From Acidobacteriota bacterium (lineage in GTDB: Bacteria; Acidobacteriota; G020349885): a DNA stretch of 64,000 nt. A model generated the notes under the pieces. That model made no database searches. It saw only the letters and a list, made by a program, of their open reading frames with translations, and was not told the DNA's origin. The DNA lies in the NCBI GenBank assembly GCA_020349885.1, contig CP070701.1:1061684-1125683 (forward strand), given 5' to 3'. The translations under genes were made by a program, and so were the position numbers. Positions within the stretch are counted from its first letter, which is position 1. The number at the start of each line of letters is the position of its first letter. Below are positions 40,902 through 49,091 of this stretch, in pieces.

Positions 40902-42164
40902 GTGGGACAAATCGTCGAAGCCGTTCGCCAGGGATTCGGCCAGCTCGTCGCCCACAAGCTGCGCAGCGCGCTGACGCTCCTGGGCATCTTCATCGGCATC
41001 GCTGCCATCATCGGAAGCTCCACGCTCCTCGACGCGGTGAACCGCATGGTCATCGGGATGTTCGAGCGGTACGGGAAGCTGAACGTCATGGCCGTCGAGG
41101 CCGCGTTCGGCGTCTACCGGAACGGCCGGTGGCACCGGCACGCGAAAATGTATCCCCTCGACGAAAACGACGGCCATGCCCTGCGGGAAGCCTTTCCCGA
41201 AATCATGGACCTGAGCCTTGCGAGGAGGGAGCACGACACGCTCTCCTACGGCGGAACGAGCTATCCCGATACCACCATCCAGGGCGTTTCCGAACGCTTC
41301 GGCGCGATGAACAACCTCACAGTCAAGCGGGGGCGCTTCCTCACGGAGAACGACACCGCCCAGTGGGCGCGGGCGGCGGTTCTGAGCGCCCGTCTGGAAG
41401 AGGACCTCTTCAGCGGCCGCAACCCTATCGGGGAAGAGCTGCTCATAGGAAAGCAGCGCTTCAACGTGGTTGGCGTTCTCAGTCCTCTTGGCAGCGACAC
41501 GAGCGAGGAACGCGCCGTCGTCTACATCCCCTACACAACCCACATCCACCGCCTATATGGAAAACGGGGTTTTATGGGCTTCGATTGGGGTCTGGACATC
41601 TACATGCAGGTGGAGGACGCGGACGAAATCGAAAAACTCCAGGTGAACGTCAAGCATTTTCTCAAGCGCCGCCACCGGGGCTCCACGCTAGACCATTTCA
41701 GAACCTGGAGCGTGGGCGAGTGGCAGGCGGAGGCTCTCGACAACATCAAGGTTCAGGGGTACATCCTCTACGCCGTGGCGGTGCTCTGCCTTCTCACGGG
41801 CGGCATCGGCATCATGAACATCATGCTGGTCTCTGTGAGCGAGCGCACTCGCGAAATCGGCCTCCGCAAGGCGGTGGGGGCTAAGAACCGCGACATTCTC
41901 GCCCAGTTCCTCATTGAGGCCGTCGTGCTGAGCCTCGTGGGAGGGGTTCTCGGCATCGGGGGCGGCTGGGGCGTCGGGGAGTTCCTGTCCAACATCCTGA
42001 AAGCCACGATGGAGGAGGAAGCGTCCCTCCTGAGCGTCCGGCTTAACCTGAGCACCATCGCCGTGGCGCTCGGCACGGCCTCCGGCGTCGCGCTCGTATT
42101 CGGCATCTTTCCCGCGCTGAAGGCCGCGCGCCTCAATCCCATCGACGCCCTGCGGTACGAGTAG
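40902..42164 (+). CDS. ABC transporter permease (MacB/FtsX family)
   Basis: A 420-residue permease from the GTG at 40902. Four membrane helices: one near the N-terminus (LTLLGIFIGIAAIIGSSTLL) and three near the C-terminus (about 285-415), with a large periplasmic domain between, the MacB_PCD plus FtsX layout. The cytosolic loop SVSERTREIGLRKAVGAKNRDI is the ATPase contact of the family. It lacks a fused ATPase; the separate divergent gene supplies it. Confidence 0.92.
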   Translation: MGQIVEAVRQGFGQLVAHKLRSALTLLGIFIGIAAIIGSSTLLDAVNRMVIGMFERYGKLNVMAVEAAFGVYRNGRWHRHAKMYPLDENDGHALREAFPEIMDLSLARREHDTLSYGGTSYPDTTIQGVSERFGAMNNLTVKRGRFLTENDTAQWARAAVLSARLEEDLFSGRNPIGEELLIGKQRFNVVGVLSPLGSDTSEERAVVYIPYTTHIHRLYGKRGFMGFDWGLDIYMQVEDADEIEKLQVNVKHFLKRRHRGSTLDHFRTWSVGEWQAEALDNIKVQGYILYAVAVLCLLTGGIGIMNIMLVSVSERTREIGLRKAVGAKNRDILAQFLIEAVVLSLVGGVLGIGGGWGVGEFLSNILKATMEEEASLLSVRLNLSTIAVALGTASGVALVFGIFPALKAARLNPIDALRYE

Positions 42165-42220
42165 TCGGCGGGATCTCTTCCGTTTTTGAAAGGGCAGGGC
42201 GCCGCGCTTCTGAAATTCCC

Positions 42221-42249
42221 TTGACTTCGCGCCGCCCATCGTCTATCGT
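42221..42249 (+). promoter_or_regulatory. Promoter of rpsT
   Basis: TTGACT, 17 bases, TATCGT, then 15 bases to the ATG at 42265. Confidence 0.65.
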
Positions 42250-42264
42250 TTCTCTCAGAAAGCC

Positions 42265-42537
42265 ATGCCCACTACGAAGACCGCGAAGAAGGAGCTTCGA
42301 AAGACAAAGCGGCAGACGGAAGTCAACCGCCGCAACCGGACGCGCCTGCGCTCGGCGATTAAGAAGCTCCGCGCCCTCATTGCGGCGGGCGAGTCGGAAA
42401 AAGCGCGCGCCCTTTGGCCCGAGGTGATGTCCGTCATCGACACCTCGGCCAAGAAAGGCGTCATCCATCACCGCACCGCCGCGCGCCAGAAGTCGCGCCT
42501 CTCGGCGGCGCTCGCGCGTCCCACAAAAGCCGCCTGA
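42265..42537 (+). CDS. rpsT: 30S ribosomal protein S20
   Basis: A 90-residue, very basic, three-helix protein. The N-terminus TAKKELRKTKRQTEVNRRNRTRLRSAIKKLR and the C-terminal KGVIHHRTAARQKSRL segment (S20 signature) fit the family and its length. It binds 16S rRNA in early 30S assembly. It has its own promoter and converges on mutS; the 62-base gap holds GC-rich inverted sequence but no clear terminator. Confidence 0.96.
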   Translation: MPTTKTAKKELRKTKRQTEVNRRNRTRLRSAIKKLRALIAAGESEKARALWPEVMSVIDTSAKKGVIHHRTAARQKSRLSAALARPTKAA

Positions 42538-42599
42538 CGTTTTTCGCGGCCGGGAGCTTTCCTACCGGCTAGCGGCCCCTGGTTACCGCTCTCCTGCCC

Positions 42600-45221
42600 C
42601 TAACCTTTTTTCCGTCGGTTCGGAAGCCCGTCCCTCAGCTTCGCCAAAAACGCAAGCGCCTCCACGGGCGTCATCTCCTCGACGTTCGCCTTGCGGAGCG
42701 CCTCGAGCGCGTCCGTCTCGACCTCCTGGAAAAGCGACGGTTGCTCCGTGCGCGCCGCGGCGGGGCGGTGCTCACCCTGAAGAAGCGCGGGGCTTCCGTC
42801 GAGCAGGAAGGCCCCTTCCTCAAGGTTGCGAAGCACCTCCCGCGCGCGGGCGACCGCGCTCTCGGGAAGGCCCGCAAGCTGGGCCACGTGGATGCCGTAG
42901 CTCCGGTCGGCCGCGCCGGGCTCCACCTTGCGAAGGAAGATCACCCGGTCCCGCCACTCCTTGGCGGTGAAGTGCGCGTTCTGCACGCGCGGCAGAACCC
43001 TGGCGAGCTCCGTGAGCTCGAGGTAGTGCGTGGCGAAGAGCGTCTTCGCCGCAACGCCCGGGGTCTCGTGAAGGTGTTCCACGATGGCCCACGCGAGGCT
43101 CACGCCGTCGAAGGTGCTCGTGCCGCGCCCGACCTCGTCGAGCACGATGAGGCTCCGGGTCGTGGCGCTTCGCAGAATGTTCGCCGTCTCGCTCATCTCC
43201 ACCATGAACGTGCTCTGGCCGCGCGCGAGGTTGTCCGAGGCGCCGACGCGCGTAAAGACACGGTCGACCAGGCCCACCTCGGCCTCCTGCGCGGCCACGA
43301 AGGAGCCCATCTGGGCCATGAGCACCAGGAGCGCCGCCTGGCGCAGGTAAGTGCTCTTTCCGCCCATGTTCGGGCCGGTGATGAGAAGGATCTGGCGCGA
43401 GTCGTTGTCGAGCTTGAGGTCGTTCGGGACGAAGCCGTCGCGCGCCGCGATGCGCTCGACCACGGGATGGCGCCCGGCGCGCACCTCGAGGCGCGAGTCT
43501 TCCGTGATGCGCGGCCGCACGTAGCCGAAGCGGTGCGCCGCGTCCGCGAGCGCCGCGAGGGCGTCGAGCGCGGCAAGCGCCCTCGCGGTGCGCAGGAGGC
43601 GCTCGGCGTGGCGGGCCGCCTCGGCGCGAAGAGAGCAGAAAAGCTCGTACTCGCGCTCGCGGCTCCAGTCCTCCGCGCCCAGAAGCTTCGCCTCGTATTC
43701 CTTGAGCTCCGGGGTTATGTAACGCTCGGCGTTGACGAGGGTCTGCCGGCGCTCGTAGTGCGGGGGCGCCTTCGCGGCGCGCGCCTTCGTGATTTCGATG
43801 TAATAGCCATGGACGCGGTTGTAGCCTACGCGCAGGGTGTCGATGCCCGTGGCCCGCCGCTCGCGCGCTTCGAGGTCGGAGAGGTATTTTTTTGCGTCGC
43901 GCTGGAGGGTGCGCCGCTCGTCGAGCCCGGCGTCGTAGCCCTCGCGGATGAGACCGCCCTCCCGGAGCGCGACGGGCGGCTCGTCCACCAGGGCACGGCC
44001 GAGCAGGGCGTGCACGTCTTCGAGAGGATCGAGCGCATCGCGGAGCGTCTCCACGAGGGACGACCGGAAGGGCGCGAGCATGGCGCGCAGGGGGCCGACG
44101 GCCTCGAGCGAAACGCGAAGCGCCGCGAGATCCCGCGCGTTCGCCGTGCTCATGGCGATGCGGCCCGTAAGGCGCTCGATGTCGAGGATTCTTTCCAGGC
44201 GCTCGCGGAATGCGCCGCGCTCGGTGGGTTTTTTTAGGAATTCCTCGACCGCGTCGAGGCGCGCCTCGATCTCGCGCTTGTGCGCGAGCGGGCGGACCGT
44301 CCACTGCCGGAGGAGGCGCCCGCCCATGGCCGTCTCCGTCCGGTCGAGCACCGAAAAGAGCGTCCCCGCCGTTCCCCCGTCTTGAAGGTTGCGGAAAATT
44401 TCCAGGTTGCGCTGCGTGGTCGAGTCTAGGACCACCGCGGCGCCCTCGAGCACGTGCACTTCGCGCAGGTGCGGAAGCGGGCGCTTCTGCGTACGGCGCA
44501 GGTAGCTCAGGAGCGCCCCGGCGGCCTGAACGGCGAGCGGCCGCTTGACGACGCCGCTCGCCTCGAGCGCCGCCGGGTCCTCGAACTGCTCCCTCATGGA
44601 GCGCTCGGCGTCCTTCAGGCGGAAGAGATCCGGAGGAAGCGGCGTGTAGGCCGGGTCGTCCTCGCCTTCGAGCGTAAGGCGGCAGGGGGAGTCTTCCGGG
44701 TAAAGAATTTCCTTCGGGGCGAACTGGGCCACCGCGTCCAGAAGCTCCTGCATCTCGCGCGCTTCGAGCACGTGGAACTCGCCCGTCGAGACGTCCACGA
44801 AGGCCGCCCCGTAGCCCTTCTTCGTCGAATAGATGCTCGCCAGGAACGCGTTCGCCTTGGGCTCGAGGAGCGCGTCTTCGGTCGCCGTGCCGGGGGTGAC
44901 GATGCGCACGACGTCTCGGTCCACGGGGCCGCGGGATTCCTTCGGGTCGCTCAGCTGCTCGCAGATGGCCACGCGGTGGCCGCGCTTGACGAGGCGCTGG
45001 ATGTACGAGTCGGCCGCCTTGGCGGGAAAGCCGCACATGGGCGTCTCGTTCGGCGTTCCCCGGTGACGTGCCGTGAGGGCGAGCTCGAGCTCGCGCGCGC
45101 CGAGCTCGGCGTCCTCGTAGAACATCTCGTAGAAATCGCCCAGGCGGAAAAGGAGAATCGCGTCTTTGTGGCGGCTCTTGATTTCGTGGTACTGGCGCAG
45201 GATGGGCGTAAGCTCCGACAT
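42600..45221 (-). CDS. mutS: DNA mismatch repair protein MutS
   Basis: An 873-residue protein. Mismatch-binding domain with the F-x-E motif (GDFYEMF, residue about 30), connector, core/lever and clamp domains, ATPase domain with ITGPNMGGKSTYLRQ, SFVAAQEAEVGLVDRVFTRVGASDNL and LDEVGRGTSTFDG, and the helix-turn-helix end. Length is usual for MutS1. The ATG at 45221 starts MSELTPILRQYHEIK; the frame is open to 45272 but the family start is here. mutL is not adjacent. Confidence 0.97.
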   Translation of the reverse strand: MSELTPILRQYHEIKSRHKDAILLFRLGDFYEMFYEDAELGARELELALTARHRGTPNETPMCGFPAKAADSYIQRLVKRGHRVAICEQLSDPKESRGPVDRDVVRIVTPGTATEDALLEPKANAFLASIYSTKKGYGAAFVDVSTGEFHVLEAREMQELLDAVAQFAPKEILYPEDSPCRLTLEGEDDPAYTPLPPDLFRLKDAERSMREQFEDPAALEASGVVKRPLAVQAAGALLSYLRRTQKRPLPHLREVHVLEGAAVVLDSTTQRNLEIFRNLQDGGTAGTLFSVLDRTETAMGGRLLRQWTVRPLAHKREIEARLDAVEEFLKKPTERGAFRERLERILDIERLTGRIAMSTANARDLAALRVSLEAVGPLRAMLAPFRSSLVETLRDALDPLEDVHALLGRALVDEPPVALREGGLIREGYDAGLDERRTLQRDAKKYLSDLEARERRATGIDTLRVGYNRVHGYYIEITKARAAKAPPHYERRQTLVNAERYITPELKEYEAKLLGAEDWSREREYELFCSLRAEAARHAERLLRTARALAALDALAALADAAHRFGYVRPRITEDSRLEVRAGRHPVVERIAARDGFVPNDLKLDNDSRQILLITGPNMGGKSTYLRQAALLVLMAQMGSFVAAQEAEVGLVDRVFTRVGASDNLARGQSTFMVEMSETANILRSATTRSLIVLDEVGRGTSTFDGVSLAWAIVEHLHETPGVAAKTLFATHYLELTELARVLPRVQNAHFTAKEWRDRVIFLRKVEPGAADRSYGIHVAQLAGLPESAVARAREVLRNLEEGAFLLDGSPALLQGEHRPAAARTEQPSLFQEVETDALEALRKANVEEMTPVEALAFLAKLRDGLPNRRKKG

Positions 45222-45230
45222 CGCGAAAGC

Positions 45231-45318
45231 ATGATAGCAGACGCCGCATCCGGGGCGAAGCGGCAGGCTCACCCCAGGCCCGCGTTCCCTTTATTCTTAC
45301 CGCTTCCTCGTCTATACT
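45231..45318. promoter_or_regulatory. Divergent -10 elements for mutS and the phosphoesterase gene
   Basis: Minus strand TATCAT (45236-45231) is nine bases before the mutS ATG; plus strand TATACT (45313-45318) is 17 bases before the ATG at 45336. The -35 regions are poor. Confidence 0.45.
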
Positions 45319-45335
45319 GGCGGTTGCAAACACGC

Positions 45336-46130
45336 ATGAGACTTCTTCTTATCGGCGACATCATGGGCCGCCCGGGGCGGCGCGCGGTGCGCGAAGTTCT
45401 TCCCGGCCTCATCAAGGAGCGGGGCGTCGATTTCGTCACCGCGAACGCAGAGAACCTCGCGGGCGGCGTGGGCACGACGCGCGAGACCGCCGAAGAGATG
45501 TTCTCCGCCGGCGTGGACGTCCTCACGTCGGGCAACCACATCTGGGACAACAAGGAAGTTTTCGACTACATTCGCCAGGAGCCCCGTCTTCTGCGCCCCG
45601 TGAACTACCCCGCCGTCCAGCCGGGAGGGGGTAGCCTCGTTGCCCCGGCCCGAAACGGCGCGAAAGTGGCGGTCGTCTCCGCCTCCGGGCGCGTCTTCAT
45701 GGGGCCGGCGCACTGTCCCTTCGAGACGCTCCCGCCGCTCGTGGCCGAGCTTCGAAAGGAGACGCCGCTCGTCGTGGTCGATTTTCATGGAGAGGCCACT
45801 TCGGAAAAGCGCGCCCTGGGCTGGCACCTTGCGGGCACCGTCACGGCGGTGGTGGGCACGCACACCCACGTGCCCACGGCCGACGAGGAGATTCTCGAAG
45901 GCGGCACGGCCTACGTGACGGACCTGGGGATGGCGGGCGCCTACGATTCGGTCATCGGGATTCGCAAGGAGGATTCGCTGGCCCGCTTCCGGACGGGACT
46001 TCCCGCGGCGTACCATACGGCCAAGGGCGACGTGCGCTTCTGCGCCCTCCTCGTCGAGGCGGATGAGTCGTCAGGCAAGGCGCTCTCCGTGGAGCGCATG
46101 TGCCTGCGTCTTGAAGAGCCTTTAACGTAA
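45336..46130 (+). CDS. ymdB: YmdB-family metallophosphoesterase (cyclic-nucleotide phosphodiesterase type)
   Basis: A 264-residue protein. Metal ligands lie in GDIMGRPGRRAV (Asp8), ANAENLAGG (Asn/Glu), TSGNHIWDNKE (His), VDFHGEATSEKRA (His) and GTHTHVPTADE (two His), the TIGR00282 pattern. Bacillus YmdB cleaves 2',3'-cyclic nucleotides; by family the same is expected here. The gene is followed 12 bases later by xseA, probably one transcript. The usual neighbour rny is absent. Confidence 0.92.
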   Translation: MRLLLIGDIMGRPGRRAVREVLPGLIKERGVDFVTANAENLAGGVGTTRETAEEMFSAGVDVLTSGNHIWDNKEVFDYIRQEPRLLRPVNYPAVQPGGGSLVAPARNGAKVAVVSASGRVFMGPAHCPFETLPPLVAELRKETPLVVVDFHGEATSEKRALGWHLAGTVTAVVGTHTHVPTADEEILEGGTAYVTDLGMAGAYDSVIGIRKEDSLARFRTGLPAAYHTAKGDVRFCALLVEADESSGKALSVERMCLRLEEPLT

Positions 46131-46142
46131 CGGCGCTCTCCC

Positions 46143-47543
46143 ATGGACGAAACTGGTTTCCTGCTCGATTCCCCGTCCCCGGAGCGTGCGGGCGCCCCCG
46201 CTTCCGAGCGCCGCGTCTTTACGGTAAGCGAGATCTGCGCCGCCCTCAAAGCTACGCTTCGGGAGACCTTTCGCGACATCTGGGTGCGGGGAGAAATTTC
46301 GGGCTACAAGGTCTACGGCTCCGGCCACGGCTACTTCACGCTGAAGGACAAGGACTCCTGCCTCAAGGCGGTGGTGTTTCAGCGCACGAGGACGCGGCTC
46401 ACCTTCGAGCCTGAGGAAGGCATGGAGGTGCTCGTGCGCGGCTCGCTCGACATGTACGCCCCGCGCGGCGACGCGCAGATAATCGTCGAGGAGATGGAGG
46501 TCCGGGGCGCCGGCGCCCTCCTGGCCGCCTTCGAGCAACTGAAGGTGCGCCTCGCTGCGGAGGGCCTTTTCGACCCGGCGCGAAAGAAGGCCATTCCCTA
46601 TCTTCCGCAAACGATCGGCGTCGTCACCTCGCCCGACGGGGCGGCGCTCCGGGATTTCCTTCGTGTGGCCCACCGCCGCAACCCGAACCTGCGCGTCATC
46701 GTCTCGCCCACGCGCGTGCAGGGCCCCGAAGCGAAGGGTGAAATCGTAAGGGCGCTCGACCGCCTCGAAGAGCTGGCGAAAACGACGCCCCTCGACGTCG
46801 TGGTCCTCGCGCGCGGGGGAGGCTCCCTGGAGGACCTGTGGCCTTTTAACGAGGAGGCCGTGGCGCGGCGCGTTGCGGCCTGCGCGATTCCCACGGTGAG
46901 CGCCGTGGGGCACGAGGTGGATTTTACCATTGCGGACTTTGTGGCCGACCTGCGCGCGGCGACGCCCTCCGCCGCGGCGGAGCGCCTGGCGCCCGAGCGC
47001 GCCGCCGTCCTCAACACGCTCGAGAGCTGGGCGCGCCGCCTGGCCCACGGCGCGCGCGCCGTCTTCCACGAGTGCGCGTCCCGCTACGAGCACGCCTTGG
47101 CGAGCCGCGGCTTCGACTCGGTGCGCAGCCGCACGGAGGAGGAAATGCAGCGGGTAGACGACCTGGAGAGAGGGCTGCGCGAGAGCCAGCGCGCCCGCAC
47201 GCATGCCCTGGGCGAGCGCGTGCGCGACGCGCTGCTGAACCTACAGCGAAGCCGACCGGAAGGACGCGCGGCCGAGGCCAAGGAGCGCCTGAGTCAGCTT
47301 GCGCTGCGACTCGCCCGGGCGGCGCGCAACGGGCCGGCGAAACACGGCGAGCGCCTCGAGCGCCACGCGGCAAGCCTCAACAACCTGAACCCGCTCGCCG
47401 TCCTCGGGCGCGGCTACAGCATCTGCACGGCCGAGGACCGCCGCACCGTGCTCCGCGACACCGCCCGCGTGCGCCTGCTGGACCGCGTCTACGTGCGCCT
47501 ACACAGGGGAACGCTCGGCTGCGACGTGAGGGAGAAAGAGTAA
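46143..47543 (+). CDS. xseA: Exodeoxyribonuclease VII large subunit
   Basis: A 466-residue protein. Residues 24-125 form the OB-fold (FTVSEICAALKATLRETF, WVRGEISGYKVYGSGHGYFTLKD). The catalytic domain follows, with IGVVTSPDGAALRDFL, VVLARGGGSLEDLWPFNEE and TVSAVGHEVDFTIADFVAD, then a long helical coiled coil rich in Arg and a C-terminal NPLAVLGRGYSI segment. It degrades single-stranded DNA with XseB. No xseB follows; the next gene is on the other strand. Confidence 0.95.
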   Translation: MDETGFLLDSPSPERAGAPASERRVFTVSEICAALKATLRETFRDIWVRGEISGYKVYGSGHGYFTLKDKDSCLKAVVFQRTRTRLTFEPEEGMEVLVRGSLDMYAPRGDAQIIVEEMEVRGAGALLAAFEQLKVRLAAEGLFDPARKKAIPYLPQTIGVVTSPDGAALRDFLRVAHRRNPNLRVIVSPTRVQGPEAKGEIVRALDRLEELAKTTPLDVVVLARGGGSLEDLWPFNEEAVARRVAACAIPTVSAVGHEVDFTIADFVADLRAATPSAAAERLAPERAAVLNTLESWARRLAHGARAVFHECASRYEHALASRGFDSVRSRTEEEMQRVDDLERGLRESQRARTHALGERVRDALLNLQRSRPEGRAAEAKERLSQLALRLARAARNGPAKHGERLERHAASLNNLNPLAVLGRGYSICTAEDRRTVLRDTARVRLLDRVYVRLHRGTLGCDVREKE

Positions 47544-47634
47544 ATATCGCAGTTCGGGACCTCGGACGATTCGTCCCCGTCCCGATTCACGCGTCGCGGC
47601 AAGGCGGGCGGCCGTCGGCCTCCCCTTCACCTAT

Positions 47635-48822
47635 TTAGGTTGGAAAGGACCAGCCCGTTTTCCGGGTCGCCTTGACCCGAAGCCCCCGCTTCTTCATGTG
47701 CTTGAAGAAGACATCCGGCGACATCGCGCGTTCTGGAGGCAGCACGCCCGCCCCCGTGATCTCTTTCCTGGCTATCATCTGCGCTGCGACGGAGGGCGGC
47801 GAGCCGGTGTCGATGTCCACGCCGATGCCCCACGCCGGCATGCCGGACGTGAAGCCGTCCATGACCCACGTCACTTTCTTACCGTTCTCCGTGCCTTTCA
47901 CGATGGCACGCGAGTTTCTGTATTCCCTGCGTTTGCCGACGGGCCGGGGTGGCGCCTGGTCCATGATCACCTGGTTCACGACGTCGACCGGCCGGACTAT
48001 AGTGTTACCCACTTGGATGGGAGTGTAGGAGCCGAGACCCACGTTGCGTAAAAGCACCATCCGCTCGATGAAATCGCGTTCGAACGAAAGCTTGTAAGTC
48101 ACCTCCTTCACGCCCTTTGGCCGGTAAGTGATGGGAAGCGTCGCGATTTCCGAGTGTATGGTGTAGATGAGATGACGTTCGCCGACGGGCGGGGGGAAGC
48201 GATACGGCTCGTAGCCGGACAGGGGCTCAATGAACTTGAACTTGCCCTTGGTGTAGATGGTGGATCTGCGGGAAAACTCGTCCATCACGGTATAGAAGGA
48301 GAACGCTGCCCTCAGGTACGGGCGGCGGTGGTAGCGAGTGTTATCGCGGAAGCCCCGGCGAATGTGGATTTCGCGCACCTTCTCCATCCGGTCAGCGGCG
48401 TCGCGAACCAGAAGGTTGGTGACCCCGGGAGCCGCTCCAATGCCGACGATGGCCAGGCGCTTGATGGCTTTGAAGTGTTTGTGGAGCTTGAGCTGCTTGC
48501 GCGTCATGTGGAAGAGCCCGCCCATATCCACGTAGTGGATCTGGGCCGCAAGCGCCGCCTCCATGACGAGAAGGTTATATTGGAAAGGAACGGCGTTGAT
48601 GACGGCGAAGGCGCCCCGCAAGGCCTTGACGGTCGAGGCGACGTCTTTGACGTCGATCCCCATCGCCCTGACGCGCCGGTTGCGGTACGAACTCGCCACC
48701 TCCTTGGCCCTGGCGCGGTCGAAATCCGCGATGATTATCTTGTCGGAAGGCGGACAGGTCTTGACGAGGTCCCTGATCGCTATCTGTCCCATACTGCCTA
48801 CACCAAGCACTACGTACTTCAT
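47635..48822 (-). CDS. Saccharopine-dehydrogenase-like oxidoreductase
   Basis: A 395-residue protein with an N-terminal NAD(P)-binding Rossmann motif (VVLGVGSMGQIAIRDLV) and acidic end of strand 2 (IIIADFDRARAKEV), then AVINAVPFQYNLLVMEAAL and HYVDMGG, as in saccharopine dehydrogenases. The next segment GIGAAPGVTNLLVRDAADRM is also typical. The C-terminal domain is family-like but the substrate cannot be assigned: lysine degradation, carboxynorspermidine synthesis or another reductive condensation are possible. GCGGAG lies eight bases before the ATG. It converges on xseA. Confidence 0.82.
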   Translation of the reverse strand: MKYVVLGVGSMGQIAIRDLVKTCPPSDKIIIADFDRARAKEVASSYRNRRVRAMGIDVKDVASTVKALRGAFAVINAVPFQYNLLVMEAALAAQIHYVDMGGLFHMTRKQLKLHKHFKAIKRLAIVGIGAAPGVTNLLVRDAADRMEKVREIHIRRGFRDNTRYHRRPYLRAAFSFYTVMDEFSRRSTIYTKGKFKFIEPLSGYEPYRFPPPVGERHLIYTIHSEIATLPITYRPKGVKEVTYKLSFERDFIERMVLLRNVGLGSYTPIQVGNTIVRPVDVVNQVIMDQAPPRPVGKRREYRNSRAIVKGTENGKKVTWVMDGFTSGMPAWGIGVDIDTGSPPSVAAQMIARKEITGAGVLPPERAMSPDVFFKHMKKRGLRVKATRKTGWSFPT

Positions 48823-49055
48823 AGGTTGTCTCCGCTTTCGCTCTCTCTGTTTCTGTTTCCAACCTGCAGTCCCGCTCGAGCCACCGCTGTTACTTTCGCA
48901 TCGGTTGTTCTCCCAGGTTTGGCAGGCACTCTCATAGAGGGAAGTTTACCCGAAACATCTTATCCTGTCAAAAATCCGTGATTCCCCCCTCTTCCGGCAT
49001 AGGAAAGGGACGGGGGAGGCGAGGCAGCGCCGGCCGCCTGCCCCGACGGCCTAAT

Positions 49056-49085
49056 TTTACCGCCCGCGCCCCTGTGTGCTATCCT
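49056..49085 (+). promoter_or_regulatory. Promoter of the S55 peptidase gene, leaderless
   Basis: TTTACC, 18 bases, TATCCT (49080-49085), then six bases to the GTG at 49092. It lies in the 269-base divergent gap after the saccharopine-dehydrogenase-like gene; the rest of that gap holds no evident gene. Confidence 0.55.
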
Positions 49086-49091
49086 TTCTTT

